Shown: piece after piece, positions 47,264 to 57,911 of the stretch
Position numbering within the stretch: the first letter of the stretch is position 1
How the letters are laid out: each line of letters opens with the position of its first letter
Notes under the pieces: model-generated
Databases searched by the model: none
Seen by the model: the letters and a program-made list of their open reading frames with translations, nothing else
Told to the model about the DNA's origin: nothing
Assembly: GCA_010909725.1 (NCBI GenBank)
Contig: JAACMV010000006.1
Span: 372,001 to 436,000, forward strand
Source: Picochlorum sp. 'celeri'
Lineage: Eukaryota; Chlorophyta; Trebouxiophyceae
Direction of reading: 5' to 3'
Length of the DNA: 64,000 bases
Translations under genes and position numbers: made by a program

Positions 47264-47429
47264 ATTTCTACCTTAATGTTTCTGTCAACTACAAGAATAC
47301 GTTAGATGCACCAATACAACCAGTATTTCCTATGCCGGCGTTGTTCTGATGCCCCTTGACGAATACAACACGGCCAAATCACACTGACTGCGTTGTATTA
47401 TATGGATACAATGTCTTACAATACTTTTT

Positions 47430-49244
47430 TTAATTTTCAGACAGAAAATGAGGCCATTGTGTGTCGTCATACAATAGTTGCACCAAACCTGGTTCCATCA
47501 TCTCAAACTCGAATTCGAACAATTCTGGTTGCCCAGAATGGAGGGGGGGATTCTGTATTTCATCCCAATGGAATGGGGGAAGGGAGTGATCTGATCCTCT
47601 GGTTGGTCCATTGATAACTTCAGCTTTAAAATTGAGGGCAAGGGAATAGGATGTCACCTTTGAGTCATAGCATCCCCGTGCCTCTCTGGCAGCTTCATCA
47701 CTGAGATCACCCCTTCCACAGATTGAAAAGACTGGGTTTCCTTTGGAGTACGCATCTGATTGGAAATCATTATAGCGCATGATGGACTTCATCGCCTCGA
47801 GGGAGTCGACGTTGGATTGGTCTCTTCGAAAGATGTTTGAGCGGGGACTGGATGTGTAGGACAACCACAGCAGCATGTCATAGTACTCTTCATCTTGTCT
47901 CAGCTTTGGGTCGTCGAAATCAGGATACCCGCTTTGTTTGTATATCTCTGGGAAATATGGGATGTTCATGGAGGGCCAATACCCTTCCAGGAGCGTGCTT
48001 GTCAAATCTTGAAATTCCACCAATCCTGGGATTTGCTCAATGACTGTCAACAGCCCAGGCATGACCAGCTGATGGCTTGGGTCAAACTTGTTCAAGTCCA
48101 CCACCATGTACTGATTATTATATGTACCAGAATTCTCTCTCTTGAAGATGTTGGCCCACTCATCTCCCGTAGACGCCAAAAAGTTGGCAGCCCTGACCCT
48201 TTGCCAACTCAACACAGAGTGGGGGTCCAGCTTTGAAAGCACATCTCTGTTGAACATCTTGTTGGTCGTTTGCAGCAACACAAGCCTCGACCCCAGAATG
48301 AAAAAGTCATCATCGCTAAATACTTCACCTGGATAGGATGAAAAGGACATGTGCTGTGCTGCTGGCTGCAGCTCTGTCAAATTAAAGGTGTAATGCTTGT
48401 AAATTCTGAGCATGGCTGTATACGAATCCCATGTGGAATGCCCCATGTAAATATCTGACAAATCCGGAGCCAGCTTGACCAGTGCAGAACATTTCCCTGT
48501 CAAAGCAATATCCTTTAGGAAAGTTGCCTTGTTCGATATGTTCCAATGCGGCAGTTGGGAAGGATCCATGGAATCAATCACATCATACAAATCCCCATTT
48601 GACTCTAGGAATAAAAAATCAGAGTACCCCATAAGCGGCAACGCCGCATTCACTTTCATCGCATGTTGATATCCAGATACTACTCCATCAAACTGACGCA
48701 CCGACAAGCACACGGCCATCCAGAATCTCATCGCTCTTTTTCTCCCATCAGAGGAGACCTGGCTCCACCTGCCAGGTGACATGTCCATACCAGTGTGCTT
48801 CTTGCACATCTTCCTCATCCATGCATCCTGTGTATGAACCCAATCCATGGGTTCATCCAGCGACGCATTCATCGTCCTTGTAAAATACGAATGCAAATTC
48901 CTAAAATTCTCTGATATCCTTGTCGCAGTCACATATCCTTCCAAAAACCCAGCAGCAAACATCTGCTCCTCATCCCCATATTCTCCACTCGTACGAACTT
49001 CAAAAACCCCAAAATTACTTTTCCGTTCAGATGAATCGACATAGGTCCCCCAAGCAACGTCCCCTCGCCTGCCATTCTTCTTCTTGAACAAAGTCACAAC
49101 ATGCAAAGACCCTTCCACCCTCACACTCGGACCTTGTTCCTTTTGATTACTATCCCATGCCAATACATTGATATTATTAGGTACTAATAATACTAGAGCC
49201 GATATCAACGGTATTCGGAGGATGGCCAACAACAGTCCACGCAT
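47430..49244 (-). CDS. Phospholipase B-like protein (PLBD), secreted/lysosomal
   Basis: Single exon. The ATG at 49244 is preferred over 49298 because MRGLLLAILRIPLISALVLLV then forms a clean signal peptide; 604 residues. PLBD proteins are N-terminal-nucleophile hydrolases activated by self-cleavage before a Cys. That site is in TGKCSALVKLAPDLSDIYMG with the nearby HSTWDSY. Other family blocks: AAGFLEGYVT, FFILGSRLVLLQTTN, NNQYMVVDLNKF, ARGCYDSKV and the C-terminal PPFHWDE. Likely a glycosylated vacuolar/lysosomal lipase or amidase. TGTAA follows 10 bp after the stop. Confidence 0.92.
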   Translation of the reverse strand: MRGLLLAILRIPLISALVLLVPNNINVLAWDSNQKEQGPSVRVEGSLHVVTLFKKKNGRRGDVAWGTYVDSSERKSNFGVFEVRTSGEYGDEEQMFAAGFLEGYVTATRISENFRNLHSYFTRTMNASLDEPMDWVHTQDAWMRKMCKKHTGMDMSPGRWSQVSSDGRKRAMRFWMAVCLSVRQFDGVVSGYQHAMKVNAALPLMGYSDFLFLESNGDLYDVIDSMDPSQLPHWNISNKATFLKDIALTGKCSALVKLAPDLSDIYMGHSTWDSYTAMLRIYKHYTFNLTELQPAAQHMSFSSYPGEVFSDDDFFILGSRLVLLQTTNKMFNRDVLSKLDPHSVLSWQRVRAANFLASTGDEWANIFKRENSGTYNNQYMVVDLNKFDPSHQLVMPGLLTVIEQIPGLVEFQDLTSTLLEGYWPSMNIPYFPEIYKQSGYPDFDDPKLRQDEEYYDMLLWLSYTSSPRSNIFRRDQSNVDSLEAMKSIMRYNDFQSDAYSKGNPVFSICGRGDLSDEAAREARGCYDSKVTSYSLALNFKAEVINGPTRGSDHSLPPFHWDEIQNPPLHSGQPELFEFEFEMMEPGLVQLLYDDTQWPHFLSEN

Positions 49245-49395
49245 CGCATTCCATGCCCTTTTTCTTCTGATAACTTCTCTTATATTGTAGGTATACAATC
49301 ACACATCGATGTATATATATATCAATAGTTATTATATTTTTATATCATTATTACAAGCGATGATGATGATGATTAATGCATGATATAAAAATCCA

Positions 49396-50235
49396 TCACT
49401 CATTCACTGGGAATTCGAACACCACCTCTTGTCCGGTGAGCTTCTTATACACCCCACTAAATGACTCGGTGCGTGGCTCTGCAGAGTTCCTGTCCTTTGG
49501 ATCTAACAACACCTTCAACACACGGCTGCCATCCACTCTGTGACGCATACGCTTGCCAACAATCTCTGTTGGGTAGACCAAATCTTCCAACCAGGCTTCA
49601 TGGACAGATGTGAGGGTTCTGGACCTTGGTCTCTGGACTCTGGATCCCTTTCTTGGAGGAGGGACGATGCGCCTCACGCCCACAATCACCACATCACGGC
49701 CGCTGAATTTCTTCTCCAATTCGCGCACAAGCCTCTGCTGCACCTTGTGGAATGACTTCAACAGCCTGTATGGGACCTGAATCATGATGGCCTTTCTGGA
49801 TGAGGACACATCCACTTCCTTGGCACCAGCAATATACAAATCACGCAAATCCGCCTTGAGCTCGGAGTTGGTTGCCTCCAAGTCGAACAGAGCCTGCATG
49901 GTATGTATATGTGTTATGGTTGTGTGTGAAGAAGACGATTTTTATACATCAGCAGCACCACCACCAATATGGTTGGTATGACACTGAGGCAGACTCCCAA
50001 CTATCTCCCCCATGGATAACAGACTCATGGCATACTGGTATATTATTCATTAAAAAAAGCGATACGATAACAATGCTAATACTCATCCACCCACAGAGCA
50101 ACTAGCCACCCAATCGACGACGGCTCCCCCGCCGGCGGCACCCATTCTCTCACGCACCTGTGCAACTTGCTCTTCTAACTCATCTACAGGCTGTCCAGCC
50201 TCTTTAACAATCTTTTTACGCACAACAGTAGCCAT
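49396..50235 (-). CDS. RPS7: 40S ribosomal protein S7 (eS7)
   Basis: Exons 50235-50158 and 49893-49396 (264-bp intron GTGCGT...ATGCAG) give 191 residues, the normal size. The first exon encodes [20 protein letters not shown] and the next LEEQVAQ; the second starts [16 protein letters not shown]. Family motifs: [53 protein letters not shown] and [14 protein letters not shown] long intron in a ribosomal protein gene can host a snoRNA; I saw no clear C/D or H/ACA motif. TGTAA lies about 41 bp after the stop. Confidence 0.95.
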
Positions 50236-50795
50236 GTTGGTGAACAGACTGCAGCAAGAAGAAGTCCAATTAATTAATTACTTCATGGTCCAGCAGTCTC
50301 TCGAGCTCTCTCTCTATAAACTATACTGCAGAAATGCTACATACCTCCGATGCCAATATATGTAAATCTAAAGTTTTAATTGTATGAGGAAGAATTGCTG
50401 TAGCCATGATAAACAAGAATGCGAGGAGTACGCCAACCTCGAAGGCAATCTGTCCAGAGTAATTCGACAATCGCATCACATGCAGTCTCATGGCATCCTC
50501 AGACCATCAATGCATGGGCCCAATGGGGGACACAACACTGCCATAGGTATGTGTTTTTGCCTTGAAGAGGGACAGAGATACGGGCCGACGACGAATCTAT
50601 GGCATAGCTTGGTAGTACGGCTTTTTCCCAGTATTCATATACCATTGAGAACAATAACGCATGACTATAATAGGAATAATGGACAAAGGAGGCATAGGCG
50701 AACGTATGGCTGTACGACCACGTCCGATTGTTTGAGAGCGTTAGTGGTATCGGTTGTGGGGTACAACCATTGGTAGTAGTTTAATAGTTGATTAG
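50236..50795. other. Divergent region between RPS7 and receptor kinase
   Basis: 560 bp. It must contain both 5' ends and may contain a short upstream exon with the kinase's signal peptide, which I could not place. A 130-codon ORF here has no hydrophobic start and is not supported. Confidence 0.4.
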
Positions 50796-53258
50796 ATGCA
50801 TAGGTTGTGGGGTAGGCGAAGGCTATGGCAGGAGACTGAGGGATGTTACGACACACTGTGGGATGCTGTGACGAGCGTGGAGAATGCTAGTGTGTGGCAG
50901 GATGGGTTGAGGAATAGTGGGTTGAATCTGATATTAGAGGATGGGGATACGCGGGGGATTGTCATGGTGGTGAGGGATGAGAGTTTGACAGGGTGTGAGG
51001 AGGTGGAGCAAGGGACACTGTATGGTTCCTGTGCTCAGGCGATTCGGCAGTGGCTGCAGTCTCTGGGTGGTCCTGAGGGTGTGGGGTTGCTCATGTATCA
51101 TTGGTTGCCGAATGCAACGTTTGCGAGCGTTTCTGGAGTAGAGCAGGAGTGGGGGACGCTGTTGGAAGTAGCACATAATGAATATGGCTTCCACGGGCTG
51201 GTTGTGGATGGTGTCAATGATTCTGTGCGTGTGCCCGAGGGTGTGGGGGTTGTTTCCGGAAGATTGGGTGGGTATGACGAGGCTGCTATTATTGAGAAGA
51301 AACAAGTGTGTGGGGATGATAAAGGCAGTGGTGTCTTTGTTCTAGACAGGCAGCTCTATCCTGAGGATTTACCTGCTGTGAATGTGACATCTCTGGGTCC
51401 GTTGGAGTCGTATTGTTGGGAGAGCATTGTGAGGCTGGCTGTCTCGTCTGAAAGTGATTTTCCTGGGTTGCCTTTGACAACATTTGCATACCCTGTTGTG
51501 AAGCCTTTATTAGATCCCAGAGCAAATGTGACGCTGTTTGTTCCCGACTTTGCCAACGGTGCTATAGATTCTAGTCTGTACGTTGGTGGCTCGAGCGACC
51601 CTGATCTCTTCAGGGGAGAGATTACTATATTTTTGCTGAGCCACTTTTTGAGAGGGCACCATTGCCCTGAGGATTTGGATGGGAATCAGATACAGACATT
51701 GGCTGGGGAGTACTATGGGGAGGATTTCAAGTTGGCATTTGAGCAGGACAAGAATGATGAGAATCTCGTGTATGTGTCCATGTTGTTTGGATCAAACCAG
51801 ATGAGGCGGTATTCTGCGCGATACCTGGGGGAAGCATGCTTCTCCAGTGTATATTCTCTAAACTCGCTGCTGACTCCCTGGAATACGGCACAGGATGGAA
51901 ATGATATTCCTAGGCTTCCGTTTGAGTATATCGATGATATCCCATTGGTAACCTCACAGTTGGACTTGTTCAATGCGACAAATACATGCAGCCAATTTGC
52001 TACCTCAGAAATAGGCACAATCATTGAGAGCAGCAGGGATGAGATGCAGCAATCCTCAAGTACTTTGACTCTTGATGGAGGGGAGATTGCTGGCATTGTA
52101 ATAGGGTCTATTGCAGGTCTATTCATTATTGTTGCCTTGTGCTTGATTGTCTGGAAACGAAAGAAGGCTACAAAGGCTCCTTCAGGAGACAAGGATCTTG
52201 TCTCAAAATATCCTGATTCAATTCAATCCCTCCCCCATCATGATGATTCATTGTCTGCTTTCAAGCGCAGCAACTCTTCAGCCATGACATCCCAGTGGAC
52301 CTCCTCTGGCATGCTGGAACTTCCATGGGATGATGTCATCCTCTCTGAGGATGAAGTTATTTTCGATGAAGATCCTTCGACACATGAGAAAATTGTTCTG
52401 GGACGTGGAAAGTTCGGGACTGTGTATCAAGGGTTGCTCATGGGTGCTGAAAAAGTTGCAGTCAAGTGTATCTTGGATTCAAATATAGAGCTGTTACAAA
52501 AGAACCCAGAGTCGCTTGGGAGACCAGACTCATTAGGCACTGTGCCGAGGGAAGAGGTTTTGAAAGAGATTAGCTTGTTGAAAGCGTGTCACTCGCAATA
52601 TGTTGTGTCCTTCCTGGGAGCAACATTCCTGCCAGGAGAAGTCCGCTTGATCACCGAACTCATGCCAGCTGGAGACTTGTGGTCTGCTCTAGGGCGGAGG
52701 GATGGAACCCGTAGAGTGACATGGTACCATGGAGGAATATATATAGCCATGGATGTCGCTGCAGGACTCAACTATCTGCATGGGCGACGGGTGATACACT
52801 TGGACCTGAAGAGCTCCAACATTCTGCTTAGGGAATCCAGAAGATCAGAGAGCTCGTACGAAACGCAAACTGCAGAGGGCTATGATGTTGTGTATCGTGC
52901 CAAGATATCAGACGTCGGTCTTTCACGCATGGTTCCCATGTCCCACGAGTACATTGCCGCATTAGAAGCAACAGGCACATGGAACTGGTGCGCCCCAGAG
53001 GTCATTCTCTGCTCCAAATGTACGGCCGCAGCAGACATCTTCTCATACGGCATCGTCCTTTGGGAAATTTGTACAGGTGAAATACCTGTTCGAGGCTGTA
53101 TGCGCCCAGTCAGAGTCCCCGAGGAGTGCCCGCAGGAAGTGGCTGACCTGATTGATGCGTGTGTCAACTGTGACAATGGCAGGCAGCCAAGTGATAGGCC
53201 CACGGCATCTGAAGCATTCGACATACTCCAGAAACTCCTTCAGAATAATACCAAATAA
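50796..53258 (+). CDS. Receptor-like protein kinase with DVG in place of DFG
   Basis: 820 residues from the ATG at 50796. The ectodomain (about 1-425) has several N-x-S/T sites and scattered Cys but no domain I recognise. No signal peptide is seen, so a first exon may be missing. One membrane span (GIVIGSIAGLFIIVALCLIVW) lies near 430-452, followed by a basic stop-transfer KRKK. The tyrosine-kinase-like Ser/Thr kinase runs from about 533: GRGKFGTVYQG, VAVKCI, a catalytic loop HLDLKSSN with Asp670, and an activation loop starting SDVGLSRM (Asp706), where most kinases have DFG. The APE region is WCAPEVI. ADVG/SDVG variants are known in algal TKL kinases, so activity is likely retained. Confidence 0.85.
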   Translation: MHRLWGRRRLWQETEGCYDTLWDAVTSVENASVWQDGLRNSGLNLILEDGDTRGIVMVVRDESLTGCEEVEQGTLYGSCAQAIRQWLQSLGGPEGVGLLMYHWLPNATFASVSGVEQEWGTLLEVAHNEYGFHGLVVDGVNDSVRVPEGVGVVSGRLGGYDEAAIIEKKQVCGDDKGSGVFVLDRQLYPEDLPAVNVTSLGPLESYCWESIVRLAVSSESDFPGLPLTTFAYPVVKPLLDPRANVTLFVPDFANGAIDSSLYVGGSSDPDLFRGEITIFLLSHFLRGHHCPEDLDGNQIQTLAGEYYGEDFKLAFEQDKNDENLVYVSMLFGSNQMRRYSARYLGEACFSSVYSLNSLLTPWNTAQDGNDIPRLPFEYIDDIPLVTSQLDLFNATNTCSQFATSEIGTIIESSRDEMQQSSSTLTLDGGEIAGIVIGSIAGLFIIVALCLIVWKRKKATKAPSGDKDLVSKYPDSIQSLPHHDDSLSAFKRSNSSAMTSQWTSSGMLELPWDDVILSEDEVIFDEDPSTHEKIVLGRGKFGTVYQGLLMGAEKVAVKCILDSNIELLQKNPESLGRPDSLGTVPREEVLKEISLLKACHSQYVVSFLGATFLPGEVRLITELMPAGDLWSALGRRDGTRRVTWYHGGIYIAMDVAAGLNYLHGRRVIHLDLKSSNILLRESRRSESSYETQTAEGYDVVYRAKISDVGLSRMVPMSHEYIAALEATGTWNWCAPEVILCSKCTAAADIFSYGIVLWEICTGEIPVRGCMRPVRVPEECPQEVADLIDACVNCDNGRQPSDRPTASEAFDILQKLLQNNTK

Positions 53259-53372
53259 ATTACAATAGTTGTAGTGAATATACTATTCAGAGTTTTTGTA
53301 AAATTTGAAATCCCTCGTCAACAGTCGTATTTTCCTATACACGTTCCAGAACAACTGTAATCCATTCCTATC

Positions 53373-55091
53373 ATGGGTAGGAAGAGTTTAAAGAAAGATA
53401 GGGCGTATATTACAGCTTCTGAATGGAAGGAAGAGGGGGGTGGGCACAAAGGCAGGCTGCAGGGAGCAAAAGCGACTTTTCGACGCCTTCCGTTCAACTG
53501 CTGTGCCATTAGCTTTAAACCAGTTGAAGATGCAGTGTGTACGGATGATGGGACTGTGATGGACATTGTGAATGCCGTTCCGTACGTTCAGAAGTTTCGG
53601 AGGCATCCTAGGACTGGGGAACCACTGGAGCTCAAGGACCTGGTTCGAATCAAATTCCAGAAGAATACGGACAATGAGATCTGCTGTCCTGTTCTCGGAA
53701 AGGTTTTCAACGACAACAGTCACATTGTAGCAATCAAAGGCACAGGGAATGTGTATTCTTGGGAGGCTGTTCAAGAACTTTGCATCAAGCCCAAGAACAT
53801 GCGGGACCTGCTCACAGATGAGCCTTTTAAGAGGTCTGATATCATTGAGATACAGGATCCCTCGGATTTGTCTGCGAAAAACTTTTCCAATTTTGATCAT
53901 GTCAAGAACAATATATCTGTTGATGAATTCACAGGTGGAGAACAGGATGCAAGGAGTGATATCAAGAGTGTCAGCAAAGACATTCAAAGGACTCTGTCTG
54001 CGCTTGGGAGAGGGAAGGCTGCAGATGTCAAAGAAAGCGAGAAAAGAGGGGAAAAGCAGACGGAATTATCTCAAGGACCCAAGACTGTGGATACAAGGCT
54101 CAAATCAGTGCCGAGGCATCGGGGTGATGTGGTCACATTCAAGCCTGGGGCAGCTACATGGGATACGACGGATGATCAACGCAACATAGGAACCTTTAAC
54201 AAGAATGGTGGAAAGGTTGTACCAAAGCCGTTCAGCGATAGATACGTGGCTTCTCATACAAGCACCGGTGCCACCTCCAAGTCATTCACCTCTACTGCTG
54301 TGGATGTGGCAACAACCAGTGAGCGAGACATGGTTCTGCAGCAATTGCGACCAAAACAAAAGGGATACGCTCGAATGCACACCTCACATGGTGATATCAA
54401 CATAGAATTGCACTGCGATATTGTACCGAAAGCATGTGAAAATTTTCTCGCACTGGCGCAAGGGCACTATTACGATGGCACCAAGTTCCACAGGTTGATA
54501 CCAAACTTTATGATACAAGGGGGCGACCCAACGGGCACTGGTAAAGGAGGATGCAGCGTGTTTGGTGACTGTTTTGAGGACGAATGTGACTCTAGATTAG
54601 TACATGATGCACGGGGACAGTTGTCCATGGCAAACTCGGGACCCAATTCCAATGGATCGCAGTTCTTCATCTTGTTCAAGTCTGCAAGGCATCTTGACTT
54701 TAAGCACACTGTTTTTGGAAGAGTCGTGGGTGGGTTCGACGTACTTACAAAGATGGAACGTGTACCTACAACAGATAATGATGTTCCTCTTGATGATATT
54801 GAAATTTTAGGCTTTACAGTCTTTGTCAACCCATACACAGAGCTACTGCAGCAGCAGAAGGAAAATGAGGAGAAGCGAGAACAAGGGCCCCATGACCGTG
54901 AAGAGAGGATTGAATCGTTGGACGAAGTTATGGGAGTAAAACTCAGTGAACCTGGCGCAAATGGTGTTGGAATATATCTACGAGCAAAGACGCGAGATGG
55001 GCCAAAATCGTCAAGTGTAAAATCATCAGGGCCCGTCTCCAAGAAGAAGAGACCGAGGTCGACAACCCTAGGCAATTTTGACTCGTGGTGA
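53373..55091 (+). CDS. Cyclophilin/U-box protein PPIL2 (CYC4/PUB49 type)
   Basis: Single exon, 572 residues. N-terminal U-box-like pair: FNCCAISFKPVEDAVCTDDG, then ICCPVLGKVFNDNSHIVAI. A middle linker carries Lys/Glu-rich coiled stretches. The cyclophilin domain runs from about 330: ARMHTSHGDINIELHCDI, FHRLIPNFMIQGGDPTGTGK, LSMANSGPNSNGSQFFI, HTVFGRVVGGFDVL. The catalytic Arg-Phe equivalents (FHRLIPNFMIQ) are present. It ends in a basic RPRSTTLGNF tail. PPIL2 works in the spliceosome and as an E3; PRP19, another U-box spliceosome factor, lies 7 kb downstream, probably by chance. TGTAA is at 55126-55130, next to the convergent stop. Confidence 0.94.
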   Translation: MGRKSLKKDRAYITASEWKEEGGGHKGRLQGAKATFRRLPFNCCAISFKPVEDAVCTDDGTVMDIVNAVPYVQKFRRHPRTGEPLELKDLVRIKFQKNTDNEICCPVLGKVFNDNSHIVAIKGTGNVYSWEAVQELCIKPKNMRDLLTDEPFKRSDIIEIQDPSDLSAKNFSNFDHVKNNISVDEFTGGEQDARSDIKSVSKDIQRTLSALGRGKAADVKESEKRGEKQTELSQGPKTVDTRLKSVPRHRGDVVTFKPGAATWDTTDDQRNIGTFNKNGGKVVPKPFSDRYVASHTSTGATSKSFTSTAVDVATTSERDMVLQQLRPKQKGYARMHTSHGDINIELHCDIVPKACENFLALAQGHYYDGTKFHRLIPNFMIQGGDPTGTGKGGCSVFGDCFEDECDSRLVHDARGQLSMANSGPNSNGSQFFILFKSARHLDFKHTVFGRVVGGFDVLTKMERVPTTDNDVPLDDIEILGFTVFVNPYTELLQQQKENEEKREQGPHDREERIESLDEVMGVKLSEPGANGVGIYLRAKTRDGPKSSSVKSSGPVSKKKRPRSTTLGNFDSW

Positions 55092-55125
55092 CTGATTTTT
55101 ACAATACAAAAGAATATCTCAATTT

Positions 55126-55130
55126 TGTAA
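55126..55130 (+). promoter_or_regulatory. TGTAA poly(A) signal of PPIL2
   Basis: Ends one base before the stop codon (55131) of the convergent DUF4079 gene, so PPIL2 transcripts must extend antisense into that coding sequence. Confidence 0.5.
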
Positions 55131-55856
55131 TCAAATGCTCAGACCAAGCTGCAGACCCAGGGCAGCATGCACAAAGAAAAGGGCCATGATGCCAGTTCCA
55201 AGGAAGGCATGCATGGTGCGAGCATTCGGGTCATCCTCAAAGAACAATGGCAGCATGGCCTGGAACGCCAGGCCAGAGAGACCCAGCATCCCGGTGACAA
55301 AATGAGAGCTCCCAAAAATATTTTCCCCTTGCATCAATAGTGACATCATACCTCCTAAAGCTCCAAGTGCAAAGAAGAATGCCATGCCGCCAGCCAGCTT
55401 TGGATGCATGTCAATGGCCTTTTGCTTCAACTTGATATCATCTGTCAGTCGAATCTGCCAACCGAGGTACAGAGCACCATACCCACCCATAGCGAAAAGG
55501 ACCACGGCCATATTCCCAGGGTGTCCCCAGTGAACTAGCCAGTCGGGGAGGTCCAAGGTCTTGAAGAATTCCGCCTGTGGCTCCAAGAAGGCCCTCACCG
55601 GGTTGGCTGCACCAAGGGTCAGCAGGGCTGCAGGAGGTTTATCCACGTCAGATAGCAAACAACAGCGCAATCAGACCCATTAAATCATAAACCTACATGG
55701 AATAGCGGTAGAATACAATGATATATCTCTCTTTCCAGAAACACGTGAATCAGCATTGTTGCGTTGGCATGTGGCCCTCAAAGCCACATGTGGTCGAGAG
55801 GTAGCCAACCTTCCCAAAGGAGAGGATCTGAGCCACATTGTTGTCCCTGTCATCAT
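55131..55856 (-). CDS. DUF4079 membrane protein, plastid-targeted
   Basis: Exons 55856-55697 and 55627-55131 (69-bp intron GTAGGT...CTGCAG) give 218 residues. Exon 1 is a transit peptide (MWLRSSPLGRLATSRPHVAL follows an initial MMTGTT). The mature part has four hydrophobic spans typical of DUF4079: WLVHWGHPGNMAVVLFAMGG, HPKLAGGMAFFFALGALGG, HFVTGMLGLSGLAFQAML and FLGTGIMALFFVHAALGLQ. The conserved His in HWGHPGN, MHPKLAG, HFVTG and VHAALG suggest heme or metal binding. The family occurs in cyanobacteria, algae and plants, often in thylakoids; its function is not settled. ATG 55838 is an alternative start. Confidence 0.88.
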
Positions 55857-56121
55857 GATTCTGTTTATTATAGATTGATTTACAGGGAAACCGTCAGGTG
55901 ATGCTCTCAATCAGTCTATTGCACAGCAGCGATGCATCGGTCTGCTGGTCACCATCAACCCCATTGCCAATCCCAAACCTGCCACAGCAGCGGCAGAAAA
56001 CTGTCTCAGTCGAATACCTCTCGCTTATATTGAATATTTGTTCAAATCATATATGTGCATTGTAAACCCTGTGAATAAGGAGTGATATTCTGAACCTGGG
56101 AAACTAGAAAACTGGCCCAGC

Positions 56122-56808
56122 ATGGCCCAGCAACGTCTGGACGAATGTACCAAAACAAGGGAAATAGAAGCCCACATGCACCATGCTCTGTACTGTTTTG
56201 ATGTATTGGCAAAGCATTTGAGATGCGAAGAGCATGTGTGCCCAGCTGTGTCTGAGCAGTTGCAGAGGGCTGTAGGGGAGTATGCATGTCCCTTGTTTGT
56301 GACATGGAATAAACAGGACGATGGGTATGATGACGGGGAAGTTACTCTACGGGGCTGCATAGGGACATTTGCACCACAGGATATCACCAAAGGGTTGGAG
56401 GAGTATGCCATTATTTCTGCTCTGCGGGATTCTCGATTTCCTCCCATTTCTCAGGCTGAATTATCTACATTATCATGCACTGTGTCTCTGCTCCATTCCT
56501 TTGAAGAGGGATCTTCATGGGATGACTGGGAGGTTGGTACACATGGGGTTAGTATATCATTCAGGCATCCAAAGACTCGGTCCTGCCACTCGGCTACCTT
56601 TCTCCCAGATGTGGCTGCAGATCATGGTTGGGACCATCGAACGACAATGAAATACCTGATATCAAAATCTGGATGCCATATTGGGGATGATATGCGTGAA
56701 TTAGAGAGAATATTATCGATCCTTCGGTTGGAACGATATCAGAGTAGCACATGCCATGTGTCATACCAGGACTATGTGCTGTTCTACTCAAGAAATCGTC
56801 ACGTCTAG
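56122..56808 (+). CDS. AMMECR1 domain protein
   Basis: Single exon, 228 residues. The AMMECR1 fold is nearly the whole protein: HALYCFDVLAKHL, CPLFVTWNKQ, the hallmark LRGCIGTFAPQDITKGLEEY, ALRDSRFPPISQAELSTLSC, VSLLHSFEEGSSWDDWEVG, HSATFLPDVAADHGWDH. Human AMMECR1 is linked to a contiguous deletion syndrome and is a CRBN/FEM1B-regulated protein; the molecular role is unclear. Function cannot be inferred from neighbours. Convergent with the coiled-coil gene, 115 bp between stops. Confidence 0.93.
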   Translation: MAQQRLDECTKTREIEAHMHHALYCFDVLAKHLRCEEHVCPAVSEQLQRAVGEYACPLFVTWNKQDDGYDDGEVTLRGCIGTFAPQDITKGLEEYAIISALRDSRFPPISQAELSTLSCTVSLLHSFEEGSSWDDWEVGTHGVSISFRHPKTRSCHSATFLPDVAADHGWDHRTTMKYLISKSGCHIGDDMRELERILSILRLERYQSSTCHVSYQDYVLFYSRNRHV

Positions 56809-56923
56809 GTGTACTCAATGCATTACAATTCTAGCAAAACAATATGGTGTATTTTTCATGAAATTTTTCATTCTAGTATTCAATGGACGCGTCGTACGAC
56901 ACAAGGCAAACTACATATTTGGA

Positions 56924-57409
56924 TCAGGTGGTTTGAGAAGAGATCATATGGTTTTTCATCGTGGTATTCTCCGCCCTTAGACTCTGATACATTTCTGTCA
57001 GAGCACCAGCTTCCTCCTGTAAATTTGCTACTTCATCCTCGAGCTTTGACACGATAATCTCCATATCTTCCAACATGGCTGGCTTTCTCACCCTACCACC
57101 CTTGGACAGGCCCCCATGCACGCCACCCTTCCTGCCACTGCCTCTCTTCTTCCTTCCCTGCTGCCCACTGTATCCAATAGATTCCCCCACATCATCTCCC
57201 ACAATGCCTAGCTCGTCCAGAAGCTCCTCAGTCTCGGCTCCTCCATTCTCCAAAGCCCTGAAATTAGGCTTTGCCACACTCCGACTGGATCGCCGCGCCG
57301 GCTGCACTCTACCACTCGAACCAAACGTGCCCACATCAGTCATCGAATCAATACCTAGATCCTGTCCACCACAACGACTGTCTCCAAGAGAAAAGCCTGC
57401 TTCGTTCAT
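56924..57409 (-). CDS. Hypothetical basic coiled-coil protein
   Basis: Not recognised. 161 residues from the ATG at 57409. N-terminal two-thirds are Gly/Ser/Arg-rich with basic patches (QPARRSSRSVAKPNF, then GRKKRGSGRKGGVHGG), suggesting nucleic-acid binding or a nuclear signal. The last 45 residues form a clear leucine-zipper-like coiled coil (MLEDMEIIVSKLEDEVANL, then LTEMYQSLRAEN). Length is modest but the composition is distinct from shadow frames. Could be a small bZIP-like dimer or kinetochore/chromatin factor; no basic-region bZIP signature is seen. Confidence 0.6.
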   Translation of the reverse strand: MNEAGFSLGDSRCGGQDLGIDSMTDVGTFGSSGRVQPARRSSRSVAKPNFRALENGGAETEELLDELGIVGDDVGESIGYSGQQGRKKRGSGRKGGVHGGLSKGGRVRKPAMLEDMEIIVSKLEDEVANLQEEAGALTEMYQSLRAENTTMKNHMISSQTT

Positions 57410-57911
57410 TTCTCAATGTTCTCCAGTTTCCTTGAGCCTGTGGCTGCTTCTCTGGCAGCGACAGTCCAATTATACAATTTGAACCCGTAGTATTCAATTA
57501 CAAAGACCTACCTCATCCTTGGGGTGCATTCATCTACCAGGGGTGTCAAAGCACCTATGTCACCGTAATAAGAGCATTTAAATATTCTCGAATTCTGTGT
57601 CCAGGTACCAAATTCAAAATTTCAAACCAAAATCGAATTTCCATCCGCACTCTGTCAGTCTTTTATTATGCATATACACATTTCCCATGTTCAAAATAGT
57701 GATAGTATATTTAGCAAAAGAAGTGAGGCAAATTCAAAGTTGAAATAACACGTGCACGACTTCAATCGAGCGCGGATCTGAGTTTGTTCGGGTTTCATGA
57801 TTCCCTTCTCATTACGGAGTTTGCGACATTATTGTTGAGAAATTCGTATATCTAATACAGTTGTCGTTGTTGATTACTGTATAACTACCGTCGGTATCGG
57901 CATATACCACC
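57410..57911. other. Divergent region between coiled-coil and three-repeat MYB genes
   Basis: 502 bp, AT-rich. Short inverted AAATTC/GAATTT words recur at 57590-57650, but no gene or clear binding site is recognised. Confidence 0.45.

Noticed and set aside
50384..50776. 130-codon ORF upstream of the receptor kinase as its first exon
   Set aside because: No hydrophobic start, no phase-consistent donor-acceptor pair found, and unusual composition.
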